DNA of 64,000 nt from Neurospora tetraspora (lineage: Eukaryota; Ascomycota; Sordariomycetes; Sordariales; Sordariaceae): contig NW_026944387.1 in assembly GCF_033439725.1 (NCBI RefSeq), positions 2,790,001 to 2,854,000 of the forward strand, given 5' to 3'. The position numbers and the translations under genes were made by a program. The notes beneath the pieces were generated by a model. That model was not told the DNA's origin. It saw nothing but the letters and a program-made list of their open reading frames with translations, and made no database searches. Shown here one piece after another: positions 33,007 to 43,878 of the stretch. Position 1 is the stretch's first letter; each line of letters begins with the position of its first letter.

Positions 33007-34250
33007 TTAAGCGGCTTCGTCGCCTCCGTTGCTGCTGGCTCCATCATTCGCAGTACCGTTCGTCACTCCGACCGTCGAAGCCGAGGCGGTTTTGTTGGCC
33101 ATGGCCAACTGCCAAGCAGGGATAGTCGGCTTGCCTGCGGAAGCGATTCCGCTGCTGAAAGGCGAAGGCCTGGGGGCGGCAGGTTGAACGAACTGCTGCT
33201 CCTGCTGGTATTTGGGTTGCTCATCCTGCACACTCGCGGCTCTGCTGTTGGGGTCCACATTCTCACCGCCGAGGGCTGGTGTAGCAGGGGCCGAAGAAGG
33301 GATCGCGTTTCCGTTAGCGTTGGGGCGAAGGTAGTTGTTGACGCTAGTCGAGGTGGCGGTTGGGTTCATGCGTTGCGAGATGAGGGTCTTGAGGCTCTTG
33401 AGTTCGGTGTTGAGTTCGCGCAGCCTGTTGTCGGTCAAGTCCTTCTGGTTGTTGAGTGCCCTTGGAATCGAGTCTCTGAGGTTTTGCACATCGTCCCGTA
33501 CTCTCTGCGCTTCGTCGTCCCTGCGTCTGTTGGCCGCCTTGAGGTCCCTGACGACAGTCTCCAACTCCTCAAGGGCATTGTCGAGCCTCTCTGTCCTTTC
33601 CTGCTCCGAAGCCTTGAGGACTTCGGTATCCTTGGCCAGCTGCTCAACCAGTTGGAAGGTCTTGTCGAACTGTTCGTCAACGGACTTCTTGTCCTGCTCG
33701 AGACGCTCCGGCGTGGGAGGAGCAATAAGAGGATACACATAGCGCTACCAACTAGTTAATACCTCCGTTAATGCATACTGCAAGGTGGTTTGACGGCCTA
33801 CCTTGCCGAGGTTGTACAGGCCGTACGACGCGCCTCCAACTACGGTCGCCAAAATGAACAGGTCCCTCCAGTCCCGCCTGGGACCCTCGGTAGTCGACTG
33901 CGGCCATGCGTATGGGGGATAGCCATAGTACTGCGGAGAACCACCCTGTGCTGCGACGGGTCCGGCCGACTGAGCATAGGCGGGCGACTGGGCGTACGGT
34001 GGCGGTGGACCTCCTGATTCGGCGCGGGCGAGCGCAGCGCTGACTTCTTCCTGGGAGAGGTTCTTTGCTTGGAGAAAAGCGATGCGCTTCTCGATTGGCG
34101 AGGCGGCGACACTGGGGTCTTGAAGAACTGTAGTGTTGTTGTCGTGTGAGCTTCTGGCATCTCAATCTCAATGTCGAGGTAGCAGGGGACAAGACAGGGG
34201 CAGAACATACACTGCGCCGCTGAAGCGACCAGGTCCTCGCGGATGGCCAT
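33007..34250 (-). CDS. PEX14: peroxin-14, peroxisomal docking protein
   Basis: Three minus-strand exons (34250-34211, 34127-33802, 33744-33007) give 367 residues. Donors are GTATGT and GTAGGC; acceptors are ACAG and GTAG. The N-terminal domain (REDLVASAAQFLQDPSVAAS followed by PIEKRIAFLQAKNLSQEEV) is the Pex14 module that binds the WxxxF motifs of the receptor Pex5; the first splice junction falls inside it and restores the expected Phe. A Pro/Tyr-rich linker, a hydrophobic segment (about 100-118, DLFILATVVGGASYGLYNL) and a long coiled coil (about 135-235) follow, ending in a Ser/Ala/Asn-rich tail. It forms the peroxisomal import docking complex with Pex13 and Pex17/33. It is divergent from NDC80. 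Confidence 0.93.
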
Positions 34251-35153
34251 TTCTGATGTTGTTTAATAGAAATGCGACAGATGATGTTCCTTCCTTGGGA
34301 CTGGCGAGACGAGAGGAAGAGGCAGACGGCCGGAACAGTCGCGACGCGATGGCAGATGGCGGTTGATGGAATAATTATTGAAGGAGACTGAATGCGATGG
34401 GATGACAGGAAGTGGAAACAAATGGCAGGTTGGTTGCCGTTCGGTTCGGGGGGAATGGCTGGGCCGCTGGATGGAGTCCTGAAGCCGAGGCTCATGGGAC
34501 CGGGGTCTGGCTGTGCGCTAGACTGCCAGTAGTATCTTAACAGCTGCTCATTACTTCCACACCCATTATGTCCCCGAACGAATGTTGATCTGATAGTTCC
34601 CCATCTCTCCCTAATTCTCCTTTTCCTCTGACAGGCCTAGAGCGCAGCTGAACATTGCAGTGACTGGCTCAGAGTGCAGAGCTGAAAAGCACCTGAAGCG
34701 AATCAACACCCTCAAGGTCGCTTTGGATCCACTCTTTCACCCCCGATGTTTTGGCACTGTTTGGCCCAATGATTCCCACGGCCCCACTGCCTTTCTTTTG
34801 TTTACACTTCTGACGGAGCAACCTCCCCCACCATCCGCTCTCTCACAGCACGGTAGAGGTATCTTATCCGTGCCGGCCTGCATTGCTGCCGTACTTTATC
34901 GCTTGGACACGACGAAATCCGCGACTGCGGTTTCGCATTTGATGCATTGCCTTCAGAACCGCGCGAATACATACCAACATTAGCTCAAGCGCATAGCTAT
35001 CCGAAATAATCACCATCACGAGAATTATCGCCGGCATCTATTCGACAGAGTTACACCCAGTCTAGTACTCTTCTCTTTTTGTTTATATTACCACGGCAAT
35101 CACGCGACTAGGACGGCAGAAGTGAGGCGCACGTTGACGAGGCCTTCGCCGTC
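34251..35153. promoter_or_regulatory. shared divergent promoter region, PEX14 / NDC80
   Basis: About 0.9 kb separates the two start codons. Plus-strand ATGs at several positions (for example near 34568 and 34660) show that this leader is not ATG-depleted, in contrast to the Yap1-type gene. No coding gene is supported. Confidence 0.4.
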
Positions 35154-37599
35154 ATGTCGCAAGACAGCAACGCAGGCCTATGGAGTGTCCGACGGCCAAG
35201 GGAGGTGCGACTTCCCCCCGTGACTTCTTCATATGTTTCCGCGATCGAGACCACTCCCCTTCCGATGCGACGATAAACAATATTGACTCCTCTCTCTAGA
35301 CCCTTCATGGCGTCAACCTCAACTCGGGCATCCCGGCACCACCCTCCACACTCAAACGACAAAGCACGATCGGCACGATAGGAACGGGCCATGGCCGCTC
35401 TCTGTCGGGGAGGCAATCTCTGGCCCTCCCGCGACCGAGCCAACCTCTTTTCCAGCGATCCTCCGACATTGGCCTGGGCTCGGTGAAGCGTGCGTCCGTT
35501 CATAACATGAACACGTCGCAGTTCAAACCTTATGGCACCCCAGGCAGTTCCGGTATCACTCGATCATCGCAAGAACTCGACCGACGAAGCAGCGTCTACC
35601 GCCCGAGCGCACGACCATCGGCCGTCGGCGGAGGTCCCTTAACTGGTGGGCATATGAGCTTCTTCCAGCAAGCGCCCCAACCCGCCGGCGTGCCTCGCGA
35701 TCCGCGCCCCCTCAAGGACCGTCAATTCCAGAATCGCATTGGCCAGGAGTTGCTCGAGTACCTAGCCAAGAACAATTTCGAGATGGAGATGAATCACAAG
35801 CTGTCCGACAACTTCACAAAGTCGCCAACACAAAAAGACTTTAACTACTTGTTTCAGTGGCTTTACCACAGGATAGACCCGAGCTACCGGTTTCAGAAGA
35901 ATATCGACCAGGAGGTGCCGCCATTACTCAAACAGCTGCGATATCCGTACGAGAAGAGCATCACCAAGAGCCAAATCGCCGCGGTCGGAGGTCAGAATTG
36001 GAGCACGTTCTTGGGATTACTGCACTGGATGATGCAGCTAGCACAGATGCTAGAAGGATACGCCCGACACCAGTACGACGACGCCTGTATGGAAGCCGGA
36101 GTCGACATTGCGGGCGACCAGATCATCTTTGATTTCCTCACCAGCGCATACCAGGACTGGCTCAATATGGATGACGAAGCAGGTGATGAAGACGTGGAGA
36201 GGGCACTACAGCCGCATGTGCAGGGGATGGCGGAGGCATTTGAACGCTCCAATGCCAAGTATATCCAAGAACTGGAGATTCTCGAAGGGGAAAATGCCCG
36301 CTTATTGAAGGAGATTCAGGAGCTCGAAAAGTCGACACCCGACCCGGCCATCTTGGACAACCACTTCAAGATTATGGAGGAGGACAAGATCAAGTTCGAA
36401 GAGTACAACACCCTAGCCATGCAAAGGACAGAAAAGTACGAAAACCGTATCCAGGTTCTCCAAGAGGAGCTAGGCAAGCTCCATGTCGAGCTGAAGGAGG
36501 CCGAGGAGGAGCGGCGACAAATGCAGAAGGCGGTGGATGACCAGGGGATTAGCATGCAGGATATTGACCGCATGACCTCGGAGCGGGAACGTCTTCAAAG
36601 GAGCATCGAATCCGCTTCCCAGAGGCTCGAGGACGTCAAAAAGAAGGTTGCCGAGCGCGAGATGGAAGCAAGCCAGCGTCTGGACGAGCTCGAGCGGTTG
36701 GTCGAAAAGTACAACACGGTTGCCTACCAGATCGGTCTAATCCCAGCCACGGCGGTCAATGCCAAGGGGAAGAATTTCGAGTTGCAGGTAACCGTGAACG
36801 AGGGGGCGCCCAACTTTGCATCGTCGATGCAAGGCGTATTAGGACCAAACGGGCAGCCATTGGGCGGCGTGGAGAATGAGAGGTTGCTGGCCGACTCCAC
36901 GACGGGATACCAGCCTGCGCATATCATAAATCTGGATCTCCGAGGCCAAGTTAAGAGCAGCTTCCTGGCACTCAGGAAGGAGGTCTCGGAGAGAAGGAAG
37001 GTGGCCATGGATGTCATGATGGAGGACCATGACTTGCTCGATCGCGCTCAGGAGGCGATCGAAGATAAGCGTAATGAGGTCGAAGCCCTTGAACATCGGT
37101 CGCGGGCGGCAGAGGAGGAGTATGAAAAGACTAAAGAGGTAATTCAGTGCTGCATGCCCTGCTTATTCAGTATTGCTCTTGCTAACGATGAGTCCAGGTC
37201 ACCCACGCCCAGAAAATGGCTTCAGATGCCCAGATCGAGAAGATGGAGAAAGAGCTCGCCAAGATGCGGGCACAACTGTCTGAGTCTGTGCAGCTTATGG
37301 AGCAGAGGGAGATGAACACCAATATCGAGTGGGTTTGCCCATGGCTCTTTCCGCGATAACATAAGGTGTACTGACAAGTGGACAATAGGTATGAGCAACT
37401 CACGCTCCGAGCCAACGCACTTCGCGAGGAGCTCCACACGGAAACGATGCGCATGCTCAACGATGTCATCAAGTTCAAGATGCACGTCCAGCGAAGCCTG
37501 GAGGAGTACGAGACTTTTGTAGCAGACGAGCTCGAACAGGAGTTGGGGATTGACGACCAGGAGATGGAGGATGAAGATACCCCGATGGTCGATGTATAA
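35154..37599 (+). CDS. NDC80: kinetochore protein NDC80
   Basis: Four exons (35154-35204, 35300-37138, 37198-37328, 37389-37599) give 743 residues. The protein starts [27 protein letters not shown], the usual basic fungal Ndc80 tail. The calponin-homology head spans about 155-290 ([56 protein letters not shown]). A long coiled coil with a break near residue 500 covers most of the rest. The C-terminal end (acidic, [11 protein letters not shown]) is in the RWD-less region that pairs with Nuf2 and the Spc24/25 half of the complex. It binds microtubules at kinetochores. Intron donors are GTGCGA, GTAATT and GTGGGT, somewhat off consensus, but each junction keeps the frame. Confidence 0.94.
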
Positions 37600-38392
37600 G
37601 TCGACGAAAAGCAAAACCAAAGCTGTTTCTTTTCACTGTTCATATTCAAAATGTTGGATTTGGATTGGATTGAATGGGAAGCATTTATGAGAAATATGAA
37701 TTGTATGGGGCTACTACTGTCAGGTCATTATCAGGATGCTTGCTGGACATGAGCTGGATTCCGGATACCTTTGGGTGAGCCAGGCGTTGGTCTTCGAGTT
37801 GCTTGTTATGAGTAATGCCACTTTATTGCTATGGATGGACCTTTTGCGAGCCTCTGCGTGATTGCCCATGTAGCATTGACATTGAAAGCCGTGAAATTCC
37901 ACATCGTGATAATAGGTGCCTGGGTTATATGGCTTGTATAAACTATAAAGAGGTATCCGAGCCTGAACGACGTCAAGTTCCACACAGACGGGAACCCCCA
38001 AACCGTTCCTGTCTTTCAGGGCCAGGGGGCTGATTTAAGCTCACAGATTGACAGCCCCACTAATGATGCGGCCCGGAGCTAAACCTACCCCACTAACCAC
38101 GAGCTTCGACTTCCCCGGACCGGACGCCGACCCAAGCACGTCAGGAAGCTAGGAGCTTCGTCTCTCACACAGATCACACTCTCAACCTTCATCTTCCACT
38201 CTTGAACATTCCCATCATTCGCCTTACCACCGCTACGTACAGTCGTCTAAGTTGCCGTATCTTACTCTCCATCATCGTCACCGACCGAATCTCACCACTC
38301 AAAAAATCATCTACCTACACCCGACCAACCTCAAGCCACCTACCAAACTAGTCAACCAACCGGTCCTCAAACCCCCTCCAGCCGCAGCCAAA
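37600..38392. other. intergenic region, NDC80 to VPS25
   Basis: This holds the NDC80 3' flank and the VPS25 promoter. The last ~200 nt before VPS25 are strongly C/A-rich with few G, typical of a leader. No gene is supported. Confidence 0.4.
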
Positions 38393-39064
38393 ATGTCAAC
38401 AACACCTCCCGCCCCCTCAGACTCCAGCACCCCCAACAACCCAAAGTCAACAACAGCAGGCACCCTCCTCCCAAACGACACCTACCCCTTCCCGCGCGAA
38501 TTCTTCTTCCCGCCCTTCTTCACCCGCCAAACCAACCTAACGACGCACCACGCCCAACTAACCAAATGGTCCTCCCTCTTGCTGTCTTACTGCCGCCACC
38601 ACCGGCTCTTTCGCGTATCCCTGTCGCCTGACACCCTTCCCTTCAACAACCCGCGCATCAACCGCCGGCTGGCGTTGGGTGATATCAAAGGGGTAGTGGA
38701 CTTTTTGAAAAAGGATGGACGGGCTGAGTATGTTCCTCTTGGTCAGACCAATAAAAAGGATGGGACGACGACGACGACAAGAGGAGGAGGGGGAGCTGGT
38801 GAGCAGGAAGGCGGGGAGGCGTTCATCTACTGGCGGACACCAGAGGAATGGGGGACATTAATTGAAGGATGGGTGGAGGAGACGGGGCAGCGCGGGAGCG
38901 TGTTGACGGTTTACGAGCTGAGGGAGGGTGAGGGGACGAGGGGGACGGAGATTTGGGGGATGGATGGGGATGTGCTTGTCAAGGCGCTGGGGACGGTGGT
39001 CAAGAGGGGGAAGGCGCAGATTTTTCAGAGTGGGGAGGATTCGTTGGGAGTTAAGTTCTTTTAG
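38393..39064 (+). CDS. VPS25: ESCRT-II subunit VPS25
   Basis: A single exon gives 223 residues. The family hallmarks are YPFPREFFFPPFFTRQTNLTTHHAQLTKWSSLLLSYCRHHRLF at about 32-75, NNPRINRRLALGDIKGVVDFL, and the C-terminal winged helix with FIYWRTPEEWGTLIEGWVEETGQ and SVLTVYEL. The C-terminus GEDSLGVKFF is typical. Vps25 carries two winged helices and links ESCRT-II to Vps20 of ESCRT-III in multivesicular body sorting. A fungal-type insertion rich in Thr/Arg/Gly lies at about 124-142. The frame is open upstream of the chosen ATG, but only through codons without ATG. Confidence 0.94.
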   Translation: MSTTPPAPSDSSTPNNPKSTTAGTLLPNDTYPFPREFFFPPFFTRQTNLTTHHAQLTKWSSLLLSYCRHHRLFRVSLSPDTLPFNNPRINRRLALGDIKGVVDFLKKDGRAEYVPLGQTNKKDGTTTTTRGGGGAGEQEGGEAFIYWRTPEEWGTLIEGWVEETGQRGSVLTVYELREGEGTRGTEIWGMDGDVLVKALGTVVKRGKAQIFQSGEDSLGVKFF

Positions 39065-39892
39065 ACCTGAGCGGAGGGGGGGATGAATGGAGGAGTAAAG
39101 GGATGGGAAGGGGGAGAGGTTGGCTGGTTGGGTGGGTGGGCGTGGATAACAGAAGTACGGGGGCATAAACATGGGCTATGGAATATGTCAGCGATGAATC
39201 GATGTGTTGATGAACGTGTTCTGTTCACTTGGGGTTGCGAGACCGGTATACTGGTAGATGGAATGTGTTCCACTGTTGAGCAAGGCTTTGGTTCTGGATT
39301 TGCTTACGAAAACGCAGGGACATCACAAGGTTCTAAGTTCGGGAATCTGAAGGGAGAGATGGACATACACAGTAGCGGTACAGCGAGAATGTGGCGGTCT
39401 CCATACCTCACAAAGTTGTTTTTTTCGCTAGTGTGTATGATGATCGGTGATTATTGTACATAATACAGCCCGGCAGTAACTTTCATGCCATCAAGTGATC
39501 CTAGATCGTGCTTGTCCGAGTTGATATGCAAGGAATATCAAGAATGAGCGATAATAAGAAGCACAAACACTGCACATGTCAACGGGAGTCGCGTCATTCT
39601 CGTCTTCTAACCAGTGAAACGTAAAGGGTCAATTCCTATTCCTCATTTACGTCCTTAAACCTGCGTCAACCATTTCATTTTTCTGATCCATTTCCCAGAA
39701 AATTTTAGTGGCCATAAAAAGTCATCCATCCTCCCGTGATATAGATAAAAAAAAAGAAAAATCGGGTCCAGAGAGATATCGCTCAGCGGAGCGCAAAGCC
39801 TCCGATCATGTTCCTATCTGGGTCCTCCTCAAATGCCCGTCAACCAACTGTCACCTCACCGGCAACACCCATAGCCTTCACAAAATAGATCT
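39065..39892. other. convergent intergenic region
   Basis: About 830 bp lies between the stops of VPS25 and SCP160. No gene is supported; an A-rich run lies near 39744-39760. Confidence 0.4.
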
Positions 39893-42800
39893 CTACTCTC
39901 TTGGCGACCTGCTCGCATTCTGGCCTTCCTTGACGGCAGCCAGGATCAAGTCCTTGGCCTTCTCAACACCCTCCTTGGTACCAACAACCTCGATAGCCTC
40001 ACCCTTGGCCTGGTCGCGGGGGACAGTGATCTTGGAGCCGCTCTGCTTGCGGATCTGGTTGACCTTGGTGCCACCCTGGCCGATCACATAGCGATAGGTC
40101 CTGGGATCGGGCAAGATGAGGTAGCCAATGGCATCCTCCTTCTTGGCCTGCTCAATCGCAGTCTCGATGACCTTCTTGGCCTTCTCAATGTTCTCGGGAG
40201 AGCCGCGGATAACCCAGGGGATGTCACCCTCCTCGGTCGAGGTCTGGTCAACAACAGTCCAGGAGTGCGCGTCAGCAGTCGACTCCTCGTCATCAGTAAT
40301 CAATGGAAGAGCACCGCCATTTGCACGGATGCTCGCAGGGGCAGCGGGCTTGGCGGGAATGGAATGGCCCGCATGGTCGACGGTGACATGGTGGTCGCTC
40401 TTCAGCCTCCTGAAAATCTGACCGTTGTTGGAGACCGAATGGTGAAGAGCGCGGGGGACCTGAAGAGTCTCGCCGGGCTGATCCTTCGTCAAGGACTGGA
40501 TGTGAGCCTTGGCCTTCTCAACATCGGCAGACTGGCCGACAATCTTGATGCCCGTCTGGCCGCTGCCTTGGCGAGGGACGTCGATGGAGACCTTGAACTG
40601 TGACTCGAGACCGCGCTTGACATCGCCACCACGGCCGATGAGAGATCTGTGCTTCTCGACAGGGACCTCAATGACCTCGGTAACCTGGTTTTGGCGCTCA
40701 GCAACGATAGCCTCGATTTGCTGAATGATGTTGTCGACGACCGAGGTGCGACCTTCAATCTTGATGGTGTTATCGCTGTTGTCCTGCTTGGGGAACTGGA
40801 CAGCACGAGCAATCTCGCGACGATCGTCGGAGCCGCCGGCCTTGACAACAATGTCACGGATGGTAGAGCCTACGGAGAATTTAAGTTAGTACATATTTCG
40901 CTGCATGAGCTTGACGTGTGACAGTAACTTACCACCTGCGCCAATGAGGCTCCTGTGGTACTTCCTGTCAACCTCGACAGTCTTGACAACGGTATCCTCA
41001 AAGACGGCCTTCTTCGCCTCCAAGGCCTTCTTGGCAGCAGCAACGGCCTCCTTAGTGCCCTTGATCTGAATCTCAACAAGGCCGTCGGCGGTGTCGCGAG
41101 CGCTGGGGATGTCGATGACAGCCTTGGTCTCGTTACGGAGCGCATCGAGAGCAGCACCACCAGAGCCAATGAGCGAAGGAATCTGCTTCTGCTGGACAGT
41201 GACGGTAGCAGTGTAGGAAGTATCCTTCAGGTACTGCAACAAAGAGAGCAACTCGTCACGAGCCTCGTCAGCACCACGCTTAGGTCCGCGCACCATGACT
41301 TCGTCAGCAGCCTGTTGGCGGCGCGGCTTGCCGGCATCAGAAGCCTCGGCAACAGACTCGTCGTCGTTGGAGGCCTTTTGAGTGCGAGGGAAGAAAATCA
41401 AGACCTTGTAGCGAGTCTGCAGTCGGTTGATCTGTGCACCCTGAGCACCGATCAAGGCCCGATGGAACTGCGGGTCGATCTTGAGGATGTGAGTGGCCTC
41501 ATCCTGGAGTTGACGGCCCAAAGCAAGGATGTGGGTCTTGGCCGCCTCAGCCTTGGCCTTGGGACCCTTAAGCTCGACCTTGCCGTCCTGAACCTGAATA
41601 TCAACATCGAACTTCTCACGGAGCTCACGGATGTTGCTACCGCCCTTGCCAATCAGGTGGTTAGCAAACTTCTGCGGGAATTCAAACTCCAAAGTGAAGC
41701 CACGCTCCTTCTCATCAGCCTTCTCTTGCTCAATGAAGGCCTCGCACTTGGAAGCAAGGTTCTCGACAGCAGAACGAGGGCCCTTGATGTTGACCGTGGT
41801 GCCGATGTTAGAGACACGGGCGGGGATCTTCTCCTGGCTTCTGCGCTCATCCTGCTCCTTCCGAATAAACTTCCTAAGCTTGTCGTGGTACTTCTGGGGA
41901 ACATCCAGGGAGGCCTGGATGATCTCCTCTTGCTGGTTAACAAGGCCGATGATGTGCTGGCGGGCGTCCTGCAACCACTTCTGCATCTCGCTGACCTCGG
42001 ACTGGCTAGGCTGACCGCGAGGAATCTCGTAGCTAGTCGGGTTAGAAGGTCCCTCATACACCAAGAGAACAGGGGCGTTGGCCTCAGTAGTCTCAGGGAC
42101 AACCAACTGCACCCTGTAATCATGTCTGACACGGGGAGTAATATCCTTGCGGATGTAAGTGTGGAAGAAAGGATCAACCTGAACAGCCTGAATACGAGCG
42201 GGAGGGTGGCTGTCCACAAGACCCTTGATTTCGGACTGGGCCCTAATGGCGTTCTTGCCATCACGAGCATAAAGCTCCCAAGGCAAAGCGCCCTCGCTCG
42301 AGAAAGGAGTGTTCACCTGGACATTGTGTTGCCTCTCGAGCTGCTCAATGGCCTTCCGCTGACGAAGATAGCGGGTCACGTTGCGGGCATGGGCCGCAGC
42401 GCCTCCAGGAGCCTGACGGTGGAATCTGGAGATGTCGATGTTGGAGCACTGCATGTTCATAGCGAGGTCCATGGCCCTCTCGAGACCAGCCTGAACCTGG
42501 TCTTGGGGTCCAATAATGGTTACCATGTCATCATCCTCATCGTTAGGGAGAATGATGGCGCAACCGGTGTCCTCGAAGAACTGGTCAACAGGCACACCCC
42601 TGTCTCCGATAATGAACTGGTGACGGCCACGCTGGATCGACAGCTGCTCCAGAGCGAGCTGACGGCGAAGCTCCTCGGCACGTCTTTCAATGGCGGCCCT
42701 CGCATTTTGAACAGCGGTACGCTCACCGGCGAGCTGAATGTTGTAGTCCTGAGGAGCAGGCGCAAAGATGGGGCGTTGCCCAGGAGCAGGGACACTGGGG

Positions 42801-43878
42801 GGTTGCAGGGACTGTCCCTGGAAGGGAGGAACGCGAATCTGAACTCCCATGTCTTCTTCAAGCTTGTGTACCAGGTTGTTCTTGGGTCCGGCAATGAATG
42901 GGTAGAACTCGGCGGGGATATTGCGCAACTTGGTCTGGACGTTGGCGGCGCGCTCACCGGCAATCTTATCAATTTCCTGCTGAGCTGCTGCAGCAGAAAA
43001 GGCGTTACCCTCGATGTGGACGTTGATCATGGTATCATCGTCCTCGTCTGCAGGAGGCTGGGACTCGTCAGCCTTCGGTAGCTGGATTCTCGCTCCGGTC
43101 TTCTCCTGAATAGCCTTGATGGTGGAACCGCCCTTGCCGATAATGTGCGCCCTCGCCGACGACGGGATCTGAACGGTGATGTTTTGCTGGAAAGAGAGAA
43201 TTAGCTCCATTATTCACGATTCGATCAACAAAGGGTCTGGGTAAAACCAACCTTGGTGCCGATTTGGTTAACCAAGTCCTTGAGCGCCTGGGTGGCATGC
43301 TCTTGGGGACCAACAGCGTCGAACCTGAGCTGGCCGTTACCCAGGGCGTGCATGGTCACGTTGGCGCGAGCCTTGCGGTTCAAGTCCTTCAGAATATCGG
43401 GAAGAGGACGCTTGAGCTGAGTCCTGGGAAGGATGTGGGGCGGGTCAAGCAACATAGTTTCGACATTGCGACCCGGGATGCTCAACGGATGTGGCCCGGG
43501 CCCTTGCCGTCCGGAGCCGATCGGGGTGCTAACACCGGAAGGCGGTGCCGAAGTCTGCGGAGTGCCGTTGGCCGGAGCGGCGCCATTGGTGCTTCCATTG
43601 GCGTTGCTCTTGGCACCCCAGATGGGGGCAACAACACTCGCTTTGGGCTTGGGCCCGCCCAGCTCGGGGAACAGCTCGCGGGATTGCGTGTCGAGCGTCT
43701 TGGGCTTGGGAGCGGGCTTGGGCGCGGCGGGAGTGTCTGAGCTAGAGACGGGCTTGTGAAGGTCCTCGTCCTCAACCTCCTCGACAAGGACGCGGTGGGA
43801 GGAGCCGGCGTCGGAAGCTGTCTCCAGATGCTGTTGCAAGAGCTGCGCGGCAGCTGACTGCTCGGTCGAGTCGGCCAT
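39893..43878 (-). CDS. SCP160: multi-KH-domain RNA-binding protein, vigilin/SCP160
   Basis: Three minus-strand exons (43878-43252, 43186-40933, 40869-39893) give 1,285 residues. Both junctions restore KH motifs: exon 2 starts QNITVQIPSSARAHIIGKGGSTI, and the second junction completes LIGAGGSTIRDI. At least nine GxxG-type KH loops are visible in order: IIGKGG, IAGPKN, IIGDRG, LIGKGG, LIGAQG, LIGSGG, LIGAGG, LIGRGG and VIGQGG; further degenerate ones are likely between them. The N-terminal ~150 residues are low-complexity Ser/Pro/Ala. Vigilin proteins bind polysomes and the ER and influence translation of codon-biased mRNAs. The length is close to yeast Scp160 (about 1,220 residues). Opposite it, a 708-codon antisense frame is open through much of exon 2, which I treat as a codon-bias shadow. 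Confidence 0.95.

Noticed and set aside
40955-43081. 708-codon open frame on the plus strand
   Set aside because: It lies exactly antisense to exon 2 of SCP160. It is Leu/Val/Ser/Asp-rich without domains; such frames arise when the sense strand avoids certain codons.
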